Of a stretch of DNA of 15,416 nt, positions 1-6,253 are shown piece after piece; the stretch's first letter is position 1; each line of letters opens with the position of its first letter. Both the position numbers and the translations under genes were made by a program. The stretch spans positions 1 to 15,416 of the forward strand of contig DASTSM010000401.1 in assembly GCA_035760685.1 (NCBI GenBank). Reading direction: 5' to 3'. The notes under the pieces were generated by a model. The model was not told the DNA's origin and did no database searches. It was given only the letters and a program-made list of their open reading frames with translations. The DNA comes from ZC4RG20 sp035760685. Its GTDB lineage: Bacteria > Pseudomonadota > Gammaproteobacteria > Steroidobacterales > Rariloculaceae.

Positions 1-1
1 C

Positions 2-820
2 GCGCGGGAGCAGAGCAACGGCGCGCGGGAGCAGAGCGGTGCGCACGAGCGGAGCGCGTCCCCTCGAGATCAAAACGGCGGACGCGAGCGCAGCGGCGCG
101 ACGCGCGAGGATAGCCAGCCGCGCACAGGCGGCGACCGCGAGCGACCGGACCCCGCCGTGGCCGATCGCGGCCCCGCGGACCGCGCCGCCGATCACGCCC
201 GTGCCGACAGGCCGGATAGGGCCGGATCGGACCGCGCCGCGCCGGAGCAGGGAGGAGCGGATCGCGCCGCGCCGGAGCGGGGTGGAGCGGATCGCGCCGT
301 GCCGGAGCGAGCCGAGCCCGATCGCGCCGTCCCCGAGCGGGCCGCGCCCGATCGCGCCGTTCGGGACCGGCCTGAATCCGAGCGGGCCGCTCCCGGGCGG
401 GACGCCGCCGCGGACCGGGCCGCCGCGGCTCGCGACGCTGCGCGCGGCGCCGCCGCGCGCAGCCGATCGGATGCGGCCGCCGAGGCGGGCGGGCATGACC
501 GCGGCGCGGCCGCTCAGGCCGCCGAACGGGCACGCGATGCCGCGCGGGCGGCCGAGCGTGACGGCGCAGGGCAATCTGCCGCCGCTCGCGACGGCGTGCG
601 AGCCGCAGCGGATCAAGCGCACAACGCCGCCCGAGACGCGGAAGAGCGCGGACGCAACGGCAGCGACGAAGACGGCCATGGTGCGAGACCGGACCGGCCT
701 GACCGGCCCGATACCTCCCGACGTCCGGAGCGTCCCGACCAACCCGATACATCCTCTCGTCCGGAGCGTCCCGATCCTCCCGACCGCCCCGAAGACCCGG
801 GTGTCTCCCGCGGTCACTAA
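2..820 (+). CDS. C-terminal part of a low-complexity Asp/Arg/Ala/Pro-rich protein (5' end outside the window)
   Basis: The frame is open from the first bases of the window to a TAA at 818-820, giving 272 residues without an upstream start, so the true start lies outside. I chose this frame over the overlapping one ending at 836 because its third codon positions are overwhelmingly G/C and its product has balanced acidic and basic residues, whereas the other frame is Arg/Pro/Thr-rich with poor wobble bias. Visible parts are a short AREQS-type repeat at the start, a 10-residue repeat (about residues 75-124, DRAxPER core), an Ala/Arg/Asp/Glu-rich stretch of probable helix (about 125-220), and a Pro-rich tail with repeated RPERPD and PDTS words ending in SRGH. 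There is no membrane segment or enzymatic motif in the visible part. I do not recognise the family. It could be a disordered extracytoplasmic tail on an unseen N-terminal domain; that is a guess. Confidence 0.6.
   Translation, partial: AREQSNGAREQSGAHERSASPRDQNGGRERSGATREDSQPRTGGDRERPDPAVADRGPADRAADHARADRPDRAGSDRAAPEQGGADRAAPERGGADRAVPERAEPDRAVPERAAPDRAVRDRPESERAAPGRDAAADRAAAARDAARGAAARSRSDAAAEAGGHDRGAAAQAAERARDAARAAERDGAGQSAAARDGVRAAADQAHNAARDAEERGRNGSDEDGHGARPDRPDRPDTSRRPERPDQPDTSSRPERPDPPDRPEDPGVSRGH
224..373 (+). repeat. Five tandem 30-bp units encoding a 10-residue repeat
   Basis: Five exact-length units start at 224, 254, 284, 314 and 344, each in frame. They encode GSDRAAPEQG, GADRAAPERG, GADRAVPERA, EPDRAVPERA and APDRAVRDRP. 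Nucleotide identity is highest between units 2 and 3 and falls off toward unit 5. This indicates fairly recent slippage or unequal recombination in the middle of the array and older units at the 3' side. Confidence 0.85.
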
Positions 821-958
821 AATGTCCAGTCTCTAACGAACGCGGGTTTGCGAAGTCCGTCGACGCAGACCTCGCTCGCGCGTCTCGTGAATCTCGCGTC
901 GTCTCCCGTCCGGCGCATCTCAGCACAGGCACCCATGTCGGTGAATACCGACTCGTGG

Positions 959-985
959 TTGGCTTTCGCCGAGCCTCGGTATACT
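959..985 (+). promoter_or_regulatory. Possible sigma-70 promoter for the TPR/beta-barrel gene
   Basis: A TATACT box at 980-985 matches five of six consensus positions. A TTGGCT -35 candidate lies at 959-964 with a 15-base spacer, which is short. The predicted transcript start falls about 55-60 bases upstream of the TTG start codon at 1050. The rest of 821-1049 contains no other supported element, though its minus strand has an open frame discussed under findings. Confidence 0.4.
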
Positions 986-1049
986 CGATACGTCGACTGT
1001 TCAGGGCGTCGGCACCAATGTCTGCATCGGCTCTCAGGCGGAAGGTCCA

Positions 1050-2354
1050 TTGAAGCGCGCCATCGAGCTTCTTGCTTTGTCTCTGGTCGCGGCGGCCGCA
1101 ACCTCCGTGCATGCGGACACCGCGGCCGCGAACGACCCAAGCCGGTTGTTCGCCACGGGAAGCGAAGCCTTCGCGCGCGGGGATTTCGATGCCGCGCGCG
1201 CCGCCTTCGAGGCCGCGCGCCGAGCCGGCATGGACACGCCGGCCGTGCTCTACGACCTCGGCGTCACGGAGTACAAGCTCGGCCGCTACGTCGAGGCCGA
1301 GGATTATTTCCGCGAGCTGGCCCAGCGCTTTCCGGCCATGCGCGAGCTCTCGGAGTACAACCTCGGCCTCGCGCTGACGCGCCAGGATCGCGTCACGGAG
1401 GCTCGCGACGCATTCGCAAAAGCGAGCCTCAGCACCGACGAGAAGGTCGCCGCGCTTGCGAACGCGATGCTCGCACGCATCGACCCCGATCCGCGCACGG
1501 AAGAGAGCGCCTCGTTGACGGGCGGTGCGCGCCGGGATCCGGACCGGCTGCGTCTCCTCGACGTGGGCGTCGGCGTCGACGGCAACGTGGCGCTCGTCGA
1601 TGAAGCGAGTCTGCCGCTCGGCGCGACGACGGACAGCCCGTTGGCGCAGGCGTTCGGCATGTTGCGCGGGCGTCCCTGGGTCGACGTCCCGCTGAGCCTC
1701 GACGTGAGCGGCTACATGGTCCGCTACGTGAACGCCGGTGAGTTCGACCAGTCGTCGATTCGGCTCGGCGCCGCCTACAACTGGGAGCTGCCGGGTTGGC
1801 GCATCGAAGCGGGCCCGTACTACAGTCGAACGACGCTTTCGGGAGACGGTTTCGAGCGCCGCGTCGGTGCGTCGTTCGCGGTGCGCCGGGGACTCGGAGA
1901 AGCCTCGTCGCTGCGCGTCAAGCTCGCGCACGAGGGCATCGACGATCTCGATCCGCAATACGACTACATCGCCGGCACGCGCGAGCGCTTGAGCCTCGAT
2001 TTCACGCACGGCTCGGCGCAGGGACGGCTCGCGCTCGGGTACGCGTACGAGTCGAACGACCGAGATGGCCCCGGAGTTTCGCCGTACCGCAACGAAGCCT
2101 ACGCGGGCTACGAGTTCTATTTGCCGCAGGATTGGAGCATCGAGGCCGAGGGCTTTCTGCGCGCGAGCCGATATTCGCAGCTCGCCGTGCCGCGCGACGA
2201 GGATCTCGCCGAGCTTCGTCTCACCGGGCGCCGGGAGCTCTCGTCGGGATGGCTGCTCGAAGGCGAGTGGCGCATCGGCAGCAACGATTCGAACGACGAG
2301 CGCTATTCCTACGACCGCACGCGGCTCGATCTCGGCATCAGCAAAGTCTTCTGA
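1050..2354 (+). CDS. TPR plus outer-membrane beta-barrel protein (surface lipoprotein assembly modifier-like)
   Basis: This encodes 434 residues with a TTG start preceded by a GGAAGG ribosome site. The start is supported because it opens directly into a signal peptide (MKRAIELLALSL..., cleavage probably near VHA-DT, residues 20-23). Residues about 30-145 form helical TPR-like repeats (for example GSEAFARGDFDAARAAFEAA and LGVTEYKLGRYVEAEDYF). From about residue 165 to the end, alternating hydrophobic/polar strands rich in Tyr, Trp and Gly end in LGISKVF, with the C-terminal Phe typical of proteins inserted by the BAM machine. Periplasmic TPRs followed by a C-terminal barrel is the architecture of the DUF560/Slam family, which helps surface lipoproteins cross the outer membrane. 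The length is close to that family, but membership is by architecture only. No obvious terminator follows before the GST gene. Confidence 0.75.
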   Translation: MKRAIELLALSLVAAAATSVHADTAAANDPSRLFATGSEAFARGDFDAARAAFEAARRAGMDTPAVLYDLGVTEYKLGRYVEAEDYFRELAQRFPAMRELSEYNLGLALTRQDRVTEARDAFAKASLSTDEKVAALANAMLARIDPDPRTEESASLTGGARRDPDRLRLLDVGVGVDGNVALVDEASLPLGATTDSPLAQAFGMLRGRPWVDVPLSLDVSGYMVRYVNAGEFDQSSIRLGAAYNWELPGWRIEAGPYYSRTTLSGDGFERRVGASFAVRRGLGEASSLRVKLAHEGIDDLDPQYDYIAGTRERLSLDFTHGSAQGRLALGYAYESNDRDGPGVSPYRNEAYAGYEFYLPQDWSIEAEGFLRASRYSQLAVPRDEDLAELRLTGRRELSSGWLLEGEWRIGSNDSNDERYSYDRTRLDLGISKVF

Positions 2355-2412
2355 CCCGGCCGTTCTCGCCTCTCGAAACGGCGTCGCGCTTCGCGCCGCC
2401 GCGCCGGCGTCT

Positions 2413-2440
2413 TATGATCCCAAGGAAGCACGAGAGGAGA
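2413..2440 (+). promoter_or_regulatory. Candidate -10 box and strong ribosome-binding site for the GST gene
   Basis: TATGAT at 2413-2418 is a good -10 match, but the -35 candidate 17 bases upstream (TTCGCG, 2390-2395) is weak. AGGAGA at 2435-2440 is a strong Shine-Dalgarno site six bases before the ATG at 2447. It fixes the GST start inside a longer open frame that runs up from 1796. The GST gene may also be read through from the preceding gene, since only 92 bases separate them. Confidence 0.45.
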
Positions 2441-2446
2441 ACGACG

Positions 2447-3061
2447 ATGATACGTCTGCATTCGACGATGGGTTCCATCAACGGCTACAAGGTTCGCATC
2501 CTGCTGTCGATCCTCGACCTTCGCTACGAGCTCGTCGACATCGACATGTACGGCGGCGAGCACAAGCGCGAGCCGTTCCTGTCGCTGAATCCGTTCGGCC
2601 AGATGCCGGCCCTCGAAGACGGAGGTTTCACGATCGCCGATTCGCACGCCTGCCTCGTCTATCTGGCCCGCAAGTACGACGGCGATTCGAAGTGGCTGCC
2701 GAGCGACGCCGAGGGCGAGGCCAAGGTCGCCGAATGGCTGTCGAAGTCGGCGAACGAGGTGCATCAGGGCCCTTGGATGAAACGCGCGAAGATCAGGCGG
2801 CCCGAGGCCATCAAGCTGTCCGACGAGGAGATCGACGCGCGCTGCGATCACATCCTGCGCATCATGGACGGCCAGCTCGCGCGGCGCGATTGGCTCGCGC
2901 GGCCGCACGCGACGATCGCGGACGTTTCGTGCTTCGGCCCGATCTCGCTGCTCAAGGTCTCGGGCTACGACACCGATCGCTGGACGCACGTGACGCGCTG
3001 GATGGACCGCATCCGCAAGCTCCCGGGCGCCATCGACATCGACGGCAAGCCGTTCCCGTGA
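2447..3061 (+). CDS. Glutathione S-transferase family protein
   Basis: This encodes 204 residues, the usual length of a cytosolic GST, which conjugates glutathione to electrophiles or reduces peroxides. The N-terminal thioredoxin-like domain (about 1-80) has the GST layout: MIRLHSTMGSINGYKVR at the glutathione site, NPFGQMPAL with the cis-proline at residue 54, and DSHACLVYLARKY (the usual E/D-S pair at 65-66). The helical C-terminal domain (about 88-204) carries ATIADV at 155-160, corresponding to the conserved N-capping box. Ser-6, Thr-7, Ser-10 and Asn-12 are candidate catalytic residues; no tyrosine sits at the classical position. The ATG at 2447 follows a strong ribosome site. The gene converges on the Omp85 gene, with three palindromic repeats between. 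The substrate cannot be told from sequence. Confidence 0.92.
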   Translation: MIRLHSTMGSINGYKVRILLSILDLRYELVDIDMYGGEHKREPFLSLNPFGQMPALEDGGFTIADSHACLVYLARKYDGDSKWLPSDAEGEAKVAEWLSKSANEVHQGPWMKRAKIRRPEAIKLSDEEIDARCDHILRIMDGQLARRDWLARPHATIADVSCFGPISLLKVSGYDTDRWTHVTRWMDRIRKLPGAIDIDGKPFP

Positions 3062-3064
3062 GGC

Positions 3065-3093
3065 GGGGAAATGGGGTCAGACCCCATTTTCCC
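3065..3093. repeat. GGGGTC-GACCCC palindromic repeat, copy 1
   Basis: The inverted repeat has arms at 3069-3078 and 3080-3089 around a single A (core GGGGTCAGACCCC), extended outward by imperfect GGGGAAAT/ATTTTCCC flanks. It begins four bases after the GST stop codon. The GC stem followed by a T-run could terminate transcription leaving the GST gene; the same holds on the other strand. Confidence 0.85.
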
Positions 3094-3101
3094 GCATTTT
3101 C

Positions 3102-3131
3102 CCGAGAAATGGGGTCTGACCCCAATTTCCC
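3102..3131. repeat. GGGGTC-GACCCC palindromic repeat, copy 2
   Basis: The core is GGGGTCTGACCCC, inverted relative to copy 1 (central T instead of A). Arms lie at 3107-3116 and 3118-3127, with one mismatch (AAAT against AATT). Copies 1 and 2 therefore lie head to head and could also fold onto each other as a larger hairpin. Confidence 0.85.
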
Positions 3132-3140
3132 TGCCGCCGA

Positions 3141-3168
3141 GAAAGATCGGGTCTGACCCCGATTTTCG
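3141..3168. repeat. GGGTC-GACCCC palindromic repeat, copy 3 (diverged)
   Basis: The core is CGGGTCTGACCCCG at 3148-3161, with one unpaired C between the arms and flanks GAT/GAT instead of AAT/ATT. It ends seven bases before the stop codon of the Omp85 gene, so it may act as that gene's terminator on the minus strand. Co-varying changes (G to C in both arms) keep pairing at the base of the stem. Confidence 0.75.
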
Positions 3169-3174
3169 ACGCGG

Positions 3175-4854
3175 TCAGAACGAGCCCTTGGTCTCGATGT
3201 TGAGCTGCACGGAGTCGATCGAGCTCGTGCGGTTCAGCGGGAACGCGAGGTCGATGTGCACGACGGTCCCGCTGCTCGCCCGCGGCGAGCTCAGGCGCAA
3301 TCCGACGCCGATGTCGTGCAGCGTGCCGAGGCTCGGTGTTCCGCGGGGATCGCGGCCCCAGGTCCGCCCCGAGTCGAAGAAGGCCGCGTAGCCGACGCGC
3401 ACGAGGTTCCAGGGATACCAATCCGTGAAGACGCGCTCCTCGAGCGTGAGGACCGCGCGCGACGTGCCGCTCTGATAGCGCAGCGGATAGCCGCGCAGGC
3501 CGCTGTCGCCGCCGACGAGCACTTGGCGGTCGAGGTCGAGACGGTTCGTGGCCGTTCCGCTCAAGCTCACGAGGAACAGCTTGTTATTGAAGTTGCGGCG
3601 ATAGTAGCTGGCCCCGGCGCTCACGGAAGTGTTCTCGAGCCGGCGGTTCTCGGCGCGAGACGATGCTGCGAAGTCCACGAAGAAGAGCTGCGCGGGCCCG
3701 GGCTCCCAGCCCTTCTGGCCGAACAGCTGGAGGATCCACGCGTCGCGGTCGGCGCCGAGCCCCTTGCTCGAATAGCCGAGACGGGCGTTGAAGTCGAGGC
3801 CGAGATTCACGTCCTCGGTCCGGCCGATGTCGTTGAACTCCTCGAGCGCGCGGAAGTCGTCCGCCACGATCTCGTATCCGATCCACGGATAGACGAGCTT
3901 GCGGTCCTCCGGCAGAAAGAGGGGCTGCGGCGCGTCCGCCGTCGGGCCGAACTCGTTGTCGTCGTACGTGACGCCGGCGAGCCAGCGACGCGTGCTTCCC
4001 TCGACGAGGCCGCGAGACAGGCCGCCGCCGATCGTCAGCGACTTCTCTCGATGCTCGAACTCGTCGACGGTCTCCCCGCGGTCGTACATTTGATCGATGC
4101 GGCGGTCGTCGAGCACGGCGCCGGTCAGGGACCAGCGCGTGTCGAGAGCGTAGAAAGGGCGGCCGGCCTCGAATTCCCGGTGAACGCCGTCGCTCGTGTC
4201 GGCGTAGACGAGGTTGAGTCGCGCTCGGCTGCCGGCCACGTTCTCGTCCGTGTAGCCGAGGATGTTCTGGTCACGGTCGACGTCGCTCTTGTGCGAGAGC
4301 AAGACCTTTTTGCCGCGGCCGAGCAGGTTTTTTTCCTCGAAGCCGATGCCGAAGTCGTTTTCCCCTCCGCTCCGCCCGAACTTGAGATCGAACGAAAGCG
4401 ACCACGAGTCGCGCGTGTTGACGAGCACGTCCACCGTATTCGTGTCGGAGTCGTAAGCGGTGGGCACGACGACGGCTTCGGAGATGCCGCCGAGCTGGCG
4501 CAGCAGGCGCGCGGACTCCTCGAGCAGGCGCGGATCGAATACGTCGCCCGAGTGAAACAGCAGCACGTGATCGATGACGCTGTCCCGCGTCGTGACGTGG
4601 AGCTTGTTTGCCATGCGATAGAGCCGCTTGTCCTCCTCGCGTTTCGTCGGGTCGAACACGTTGTCGGCGACGATCTCCACGCGCCCGATGTGGGCGCCGC
4701 GCGCGACCATCTTCTCGAGCGTCGCCGCATCGAGCAGCTTCGGCTCCTCGGCGGGATGCAACTGCGCGGGCGCCGGAGGAACGCGCGCGAGCGCGGCCGC
4801 GAGCAGACCGGCGCGAAGCGCCGCGTGGATCACGCGACGCACGGAGCGAGCCAT
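3175..4854 (-). CDS. Omp85/BamA-superfamily outer-membrane protein with POTRA domain
   Basis: This encodes 559 residues. A signal peptide (residues 1-30, Arg-rich start, PAPA-QL cleavage region) leads into one clear POTRA-like domain (about 56-148: IGRVEIVADNVFD, then HSGDVFDPRLLEESARLLRQ, then VDVLVNTRDSW). A beta-barrel follows from about 152 to the C-terminal Phe. The Omp85 hallmark is present as VGGDSGLRGYPL with RGY at 454-456, and FFDSGRTWG at 492-500 matches the conserved late-barrel motif. Such proteins insert or translocate proteins or lipids at the outer membrane. With one evident POTRA and 559 residues it is smaller than BamA (about 800 residues, five POTRAs), so it resembles a TamA-, TpsB- or D15-like accessory protein. 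The start ATG shares its A with the TGA of the upstream methyltransferase (TGATG), and no good ribosome site is visible, so translation is probably coupled. Confidence 0.9.
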   Translation of the reverse strand: MARSVRRVIHAALRAGLLAAALARVPPAPAQLHPAEEPKLLDAATLEKMVARGAHIGRVEIVADNVFDPTKREEDKRLYRMANKLHVTTRDSVIDHVLLFHSGDVFDPRLLEESARLLRQLGGISEAVVVPTAYDSDTNTVDVLVNTRDSWSLSFDLKFGRSGGENDFGIGFEEKNLLGRGKKVLLSHKSDVDRDQNILGYTDENVAGSRARLNLVYADTSDGVHREFEAGRPFYALDTRWSLTGAVLDDRRIDQMYDRGETVDEFEHREKSLTIGGGLSRGLVEGSTRRWLAGVTYDDNEFGPTADAPQPLFLPEDRKLVYPWIGYEIVADDFRALEEFNDIGRTEDVNLGLDFNARLGYSSKGLGADRDAWILQLFGQKGWEPGPAQLFFVDFAASSRAENRRLENTSVSAGASYYRRNFNNKLFLVSLSGTATNRLDLDRQVLVGGDSGLRGYPLRYQSGTSRAVLTLEERVFTDWYPWNLVRVGYAAFFDSGRTWGRDPRGTPSLGTLHDIGVGLRLSSPRASSGTVVHIDLAFPLNRTSSIDSVQLNIETKGSF

Positions 4855-5462
4855 CAAAAGGGCCCCGGCGCGCGGCAAGCGACGAGCTGAGCGAGCGCCG
4901 CGGGCCGGCCGTCCGGATCCTCCACGAGACTCTCGCGGTAGCAGAGCACCCGCAGCAACGGCGCCGCCTCCATGGCCTCGCGAAGCAGCTCGTTGCGCCC
5001 GTAACGGTGCTCGGCGCTCTGCGGTCCGACGACGTCGGCGTCCGAGACGAGGTGCTGCTCGACGAGCAAGCAGCCGCCGTCGGCGAGGGCGTCGGCAAGC
5101 CGGGGGACGAGGCCGCGATTCACGTAGCGCACGAGGACGATGAGATCGAAGGGACCGTTGCGCAGCACACGGTCGGTCTCCGTGTCGAGGTCGGCCTCGA
5201 CGAAGTCGACGTCGGCGCCGTCGCGCGCGGCCAGCCGGCGCGCGCGCTCGAGCCCCGCCCGCGAGATATCGACGGCGACGACCGAGCGTCCTGTCCGCGC
5301 GAGAAACACGGCATTCCTGCCGGTGCCGCAGGCGACGTCGAGCGCGCGCCCCTGCGGAAGCCGCGCTTCCCAGCGGGCGAGGAACGTTGTCGGATGCTCG
5401 CGGTTGCCGTGGGTGCCGGTCGCGTAGCGGTCGTCCCATTTGTCTCGGTCGGCGTCGCTCAT
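4854..5462 (-). CDS. Class I SAM-dependent methyltransferase
   Basis: This encodes 202 residues. The Rossmann-fold motif I is ALDVACGTGRNAVFLA (residues 40-55), followed by VVAVDIS (61-67) with the acidic residue that binds the SAM ribose. ADVDFVEADL (83-92) is motif II/III-like, and FDLIVLVRYVNR (105-116) is the region around motif IV. N-terminal KWDDRYATGTHGNREHPTTF resembles TehB- and thiopurine-methyltransferase-like small-molecule enzymes. The acceptor cannot be named. The gene lies 54 bases downstream of the M15 peptidase and overlaps the Omp85 start by one base, so the three are probably co-transcribed. The ribosome site before the ATG is weak. Confidence 0.88.
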   Translation of the reverse strand: MSDADRDKWDDRYATGTHGNREHPTTFLARWEARLPQGRALDVACGTGRNAVFLARTGRSVVAVDISRAGLERARRLAARDGADVDFVEADLDTETDRVLRNGPFDLIVLVRYVNRGLVPRLADALADGGCLLVEQHLVSDADVVGPQSAEHRYGRNELLREAMEAAPLLRVLCYRESLVEDPDGRPAALAQLVACRAPGPF

Positions 5463-5516
5463 GTCGAGGCCCCGCGAGCGTGCATCATTCTGGCCTTCGA
5501 GCCGGCCGCCGGATGC

Positions 5517-6038
5517 TCACGCCAGCAGCGACCAATGCCACGGCTCGAACGCGAGTCCGAGGGCATTGTCGCGTCCATAGGGCATCTTGAAGCCGAAGCG
5601 TTCCGCGTTGTGCTGCAGCCATGAGAACGTTCGGCTGTGCTCGAATTCTTGCGTCAACGGGCGCACGCCGGGCGTCGCGACGTCGACGGCAAGACCCGTG
5701 TGGTGCTGGCTGAACCCAGGCGCGGCGTTCACGTGCAGAATCGCGTCGATGCCCTGGCCCGCGGCCAGCTTCTTGCGGATGAGCTCAGCCTGATACTCGT
5801 AGCTGCGGAAACCGGAAACGAGCAGCAGCTCTACGCCTTCCTTCTCGGCAGCCGCCTTCATGGCTCGCCAGCGGCGCGCGCCTCTCGGAGCGAGCCGCTG
5901 CATGCGCCCGAGGATATTCGGTTCGACGTCCTCGAGCCGACCGGCCTCGGCATATCTCGGCAAAGGCGGGTCCACTCCATAGCCGGCCGGGATGCCGAGC
6001 TCGGCGAACAGCTCAGGGACTTGCATCGTCGAATCCAT
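5517..6038 (-). CDS. M15 family (VanY/LdcB-like) D,D- or L,D-carboxypeptidase
   Basis: This encodes 173 residues. It shows the zinc-peptidase signatures of the M15B family: VSGFRSYEYQ (74-83), SQHHTGLAVDV (110-120) with the SxHxxGxAxD pattern (His-112 and Asp-119 as metal ligands), and FEPWHW (164-169) with Glu-165 as likely base and His-168 as third ligand. These enzymes trim the terminal D-alanine of peptidoglycan stem peptides. No signal peptide or membrane segment is visible from either ATG (6038 or the internal one at 6026), so the product looks cytoplasmic. That would fit a role in muropeptide recycling, or export by another route. It is first in a probable three-gene operon with the methyltransferase and Omp85 protein. 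Confidence 0.9.
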   Translation of the reverse strand: MDSTMQVPELFAELGIPAGYGVDPPLPRYAEAGRLEDVEPNILGRMQRLAPRGARRWRAMKAAAEKEGVELLLVSGFRSYEYQAELIRKKLAAGQGIDAILHVNAAPGFSQHHTGLAVDVATPGVRPLTQEFEHSRTFSWLQHNAERFGFKMPYGRDNALGLAFEPWHWSLLA

Positions 6039-6068
6039 CGGTGCCCCGCGATGCCGCGTGGCGGTTAC

Positions 6069-6074
6069 TGTATA
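6069..6074 (-). promoter_or_regulatory. Possible -10 element for the M15 peptidase operon
   Basis: On the minus strand the box reads TATACA (five of six consensus positions) inside GGTTATACAGT, about 30 bases upstream of the ATG at 6038. No convincing -35 element is found at the normal distance. Confidence 0.35.
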
Positions 6075-6117
6075 ACCTGAAAGAGGCTCGCGATGCTAGC
6101 GATTACGTCGCATCGTC

Positions 6118-6178
6118 GTGACGCTCCCATGCGACACGGAAACGCTTGTGACGCTCGGTATCGTCGAAACACTTGTGA
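6118..6178. repeat. Two imperfect tandem units in the divergent M15/glycosylase intergenic region
   Basis: GTGACGCTC occurs at 6118-6126 and again at 6148-6156 (30 bases apart). GAAACRCTTGTGA occurs at 6139-6151 and 6166-6178 (27 bases apart). These are the two ends of a unit of about 30 bp repeated once with a 3-base deletion. The array lies between divergent genes (6039-6253) and could be a pair of regulator sites or a simple duplication. No other element is evident in this spacer apart from the -10 box listed. Confidence 0.6.
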
Positions 6179-6253
6179 GGCCGCCGGCGACGTTGAAACA
6201 ATCGCTGCTCGGGAGGACCGCGGTCTCGTCGAGAACCGCTAGGCTTGCTAAGG

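Noticed and set aside
39..836. Overlapping 265-residue frame at the window start
   Set aside because: Its wobble positions are not G/C-biased and its product is mostly Arg, Pro, Thr and Ala. The frame ending at 820 has proper codon bias and a regular 10-residue repeat.
1796..2446. Upstream extension of the GST frame
   Set aside because: It overlaps the barrel region of the preceding gene in another frame and encodes Arg-rich sequence. The ATG at 2447 has a strong ribosome site and begins at the normal GST N-terminus.
3065..3168. Possible short CRISPR array
   Set aside because: There are only three copies, in alternating orientation, with short unequal spacers and an internal palindrome. No cas gene is near, and a single copy occurs alone at 6811.
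3256..4890. A 544-residue plus-strand open frame opposite the Omp85 gene
   Set aside because: It is antisense to a gene with clear POTRA and RGY motifs. The composition is typical of a shadow frame and no domain is visible.
4855..5439. N-terminal extension of the Omp85 frame (195 extra residues)
   Set aside because: It lies inside the methyltransferase gene in another frame and is Arg/Ala-rich. The signal peptide begins at 4854.
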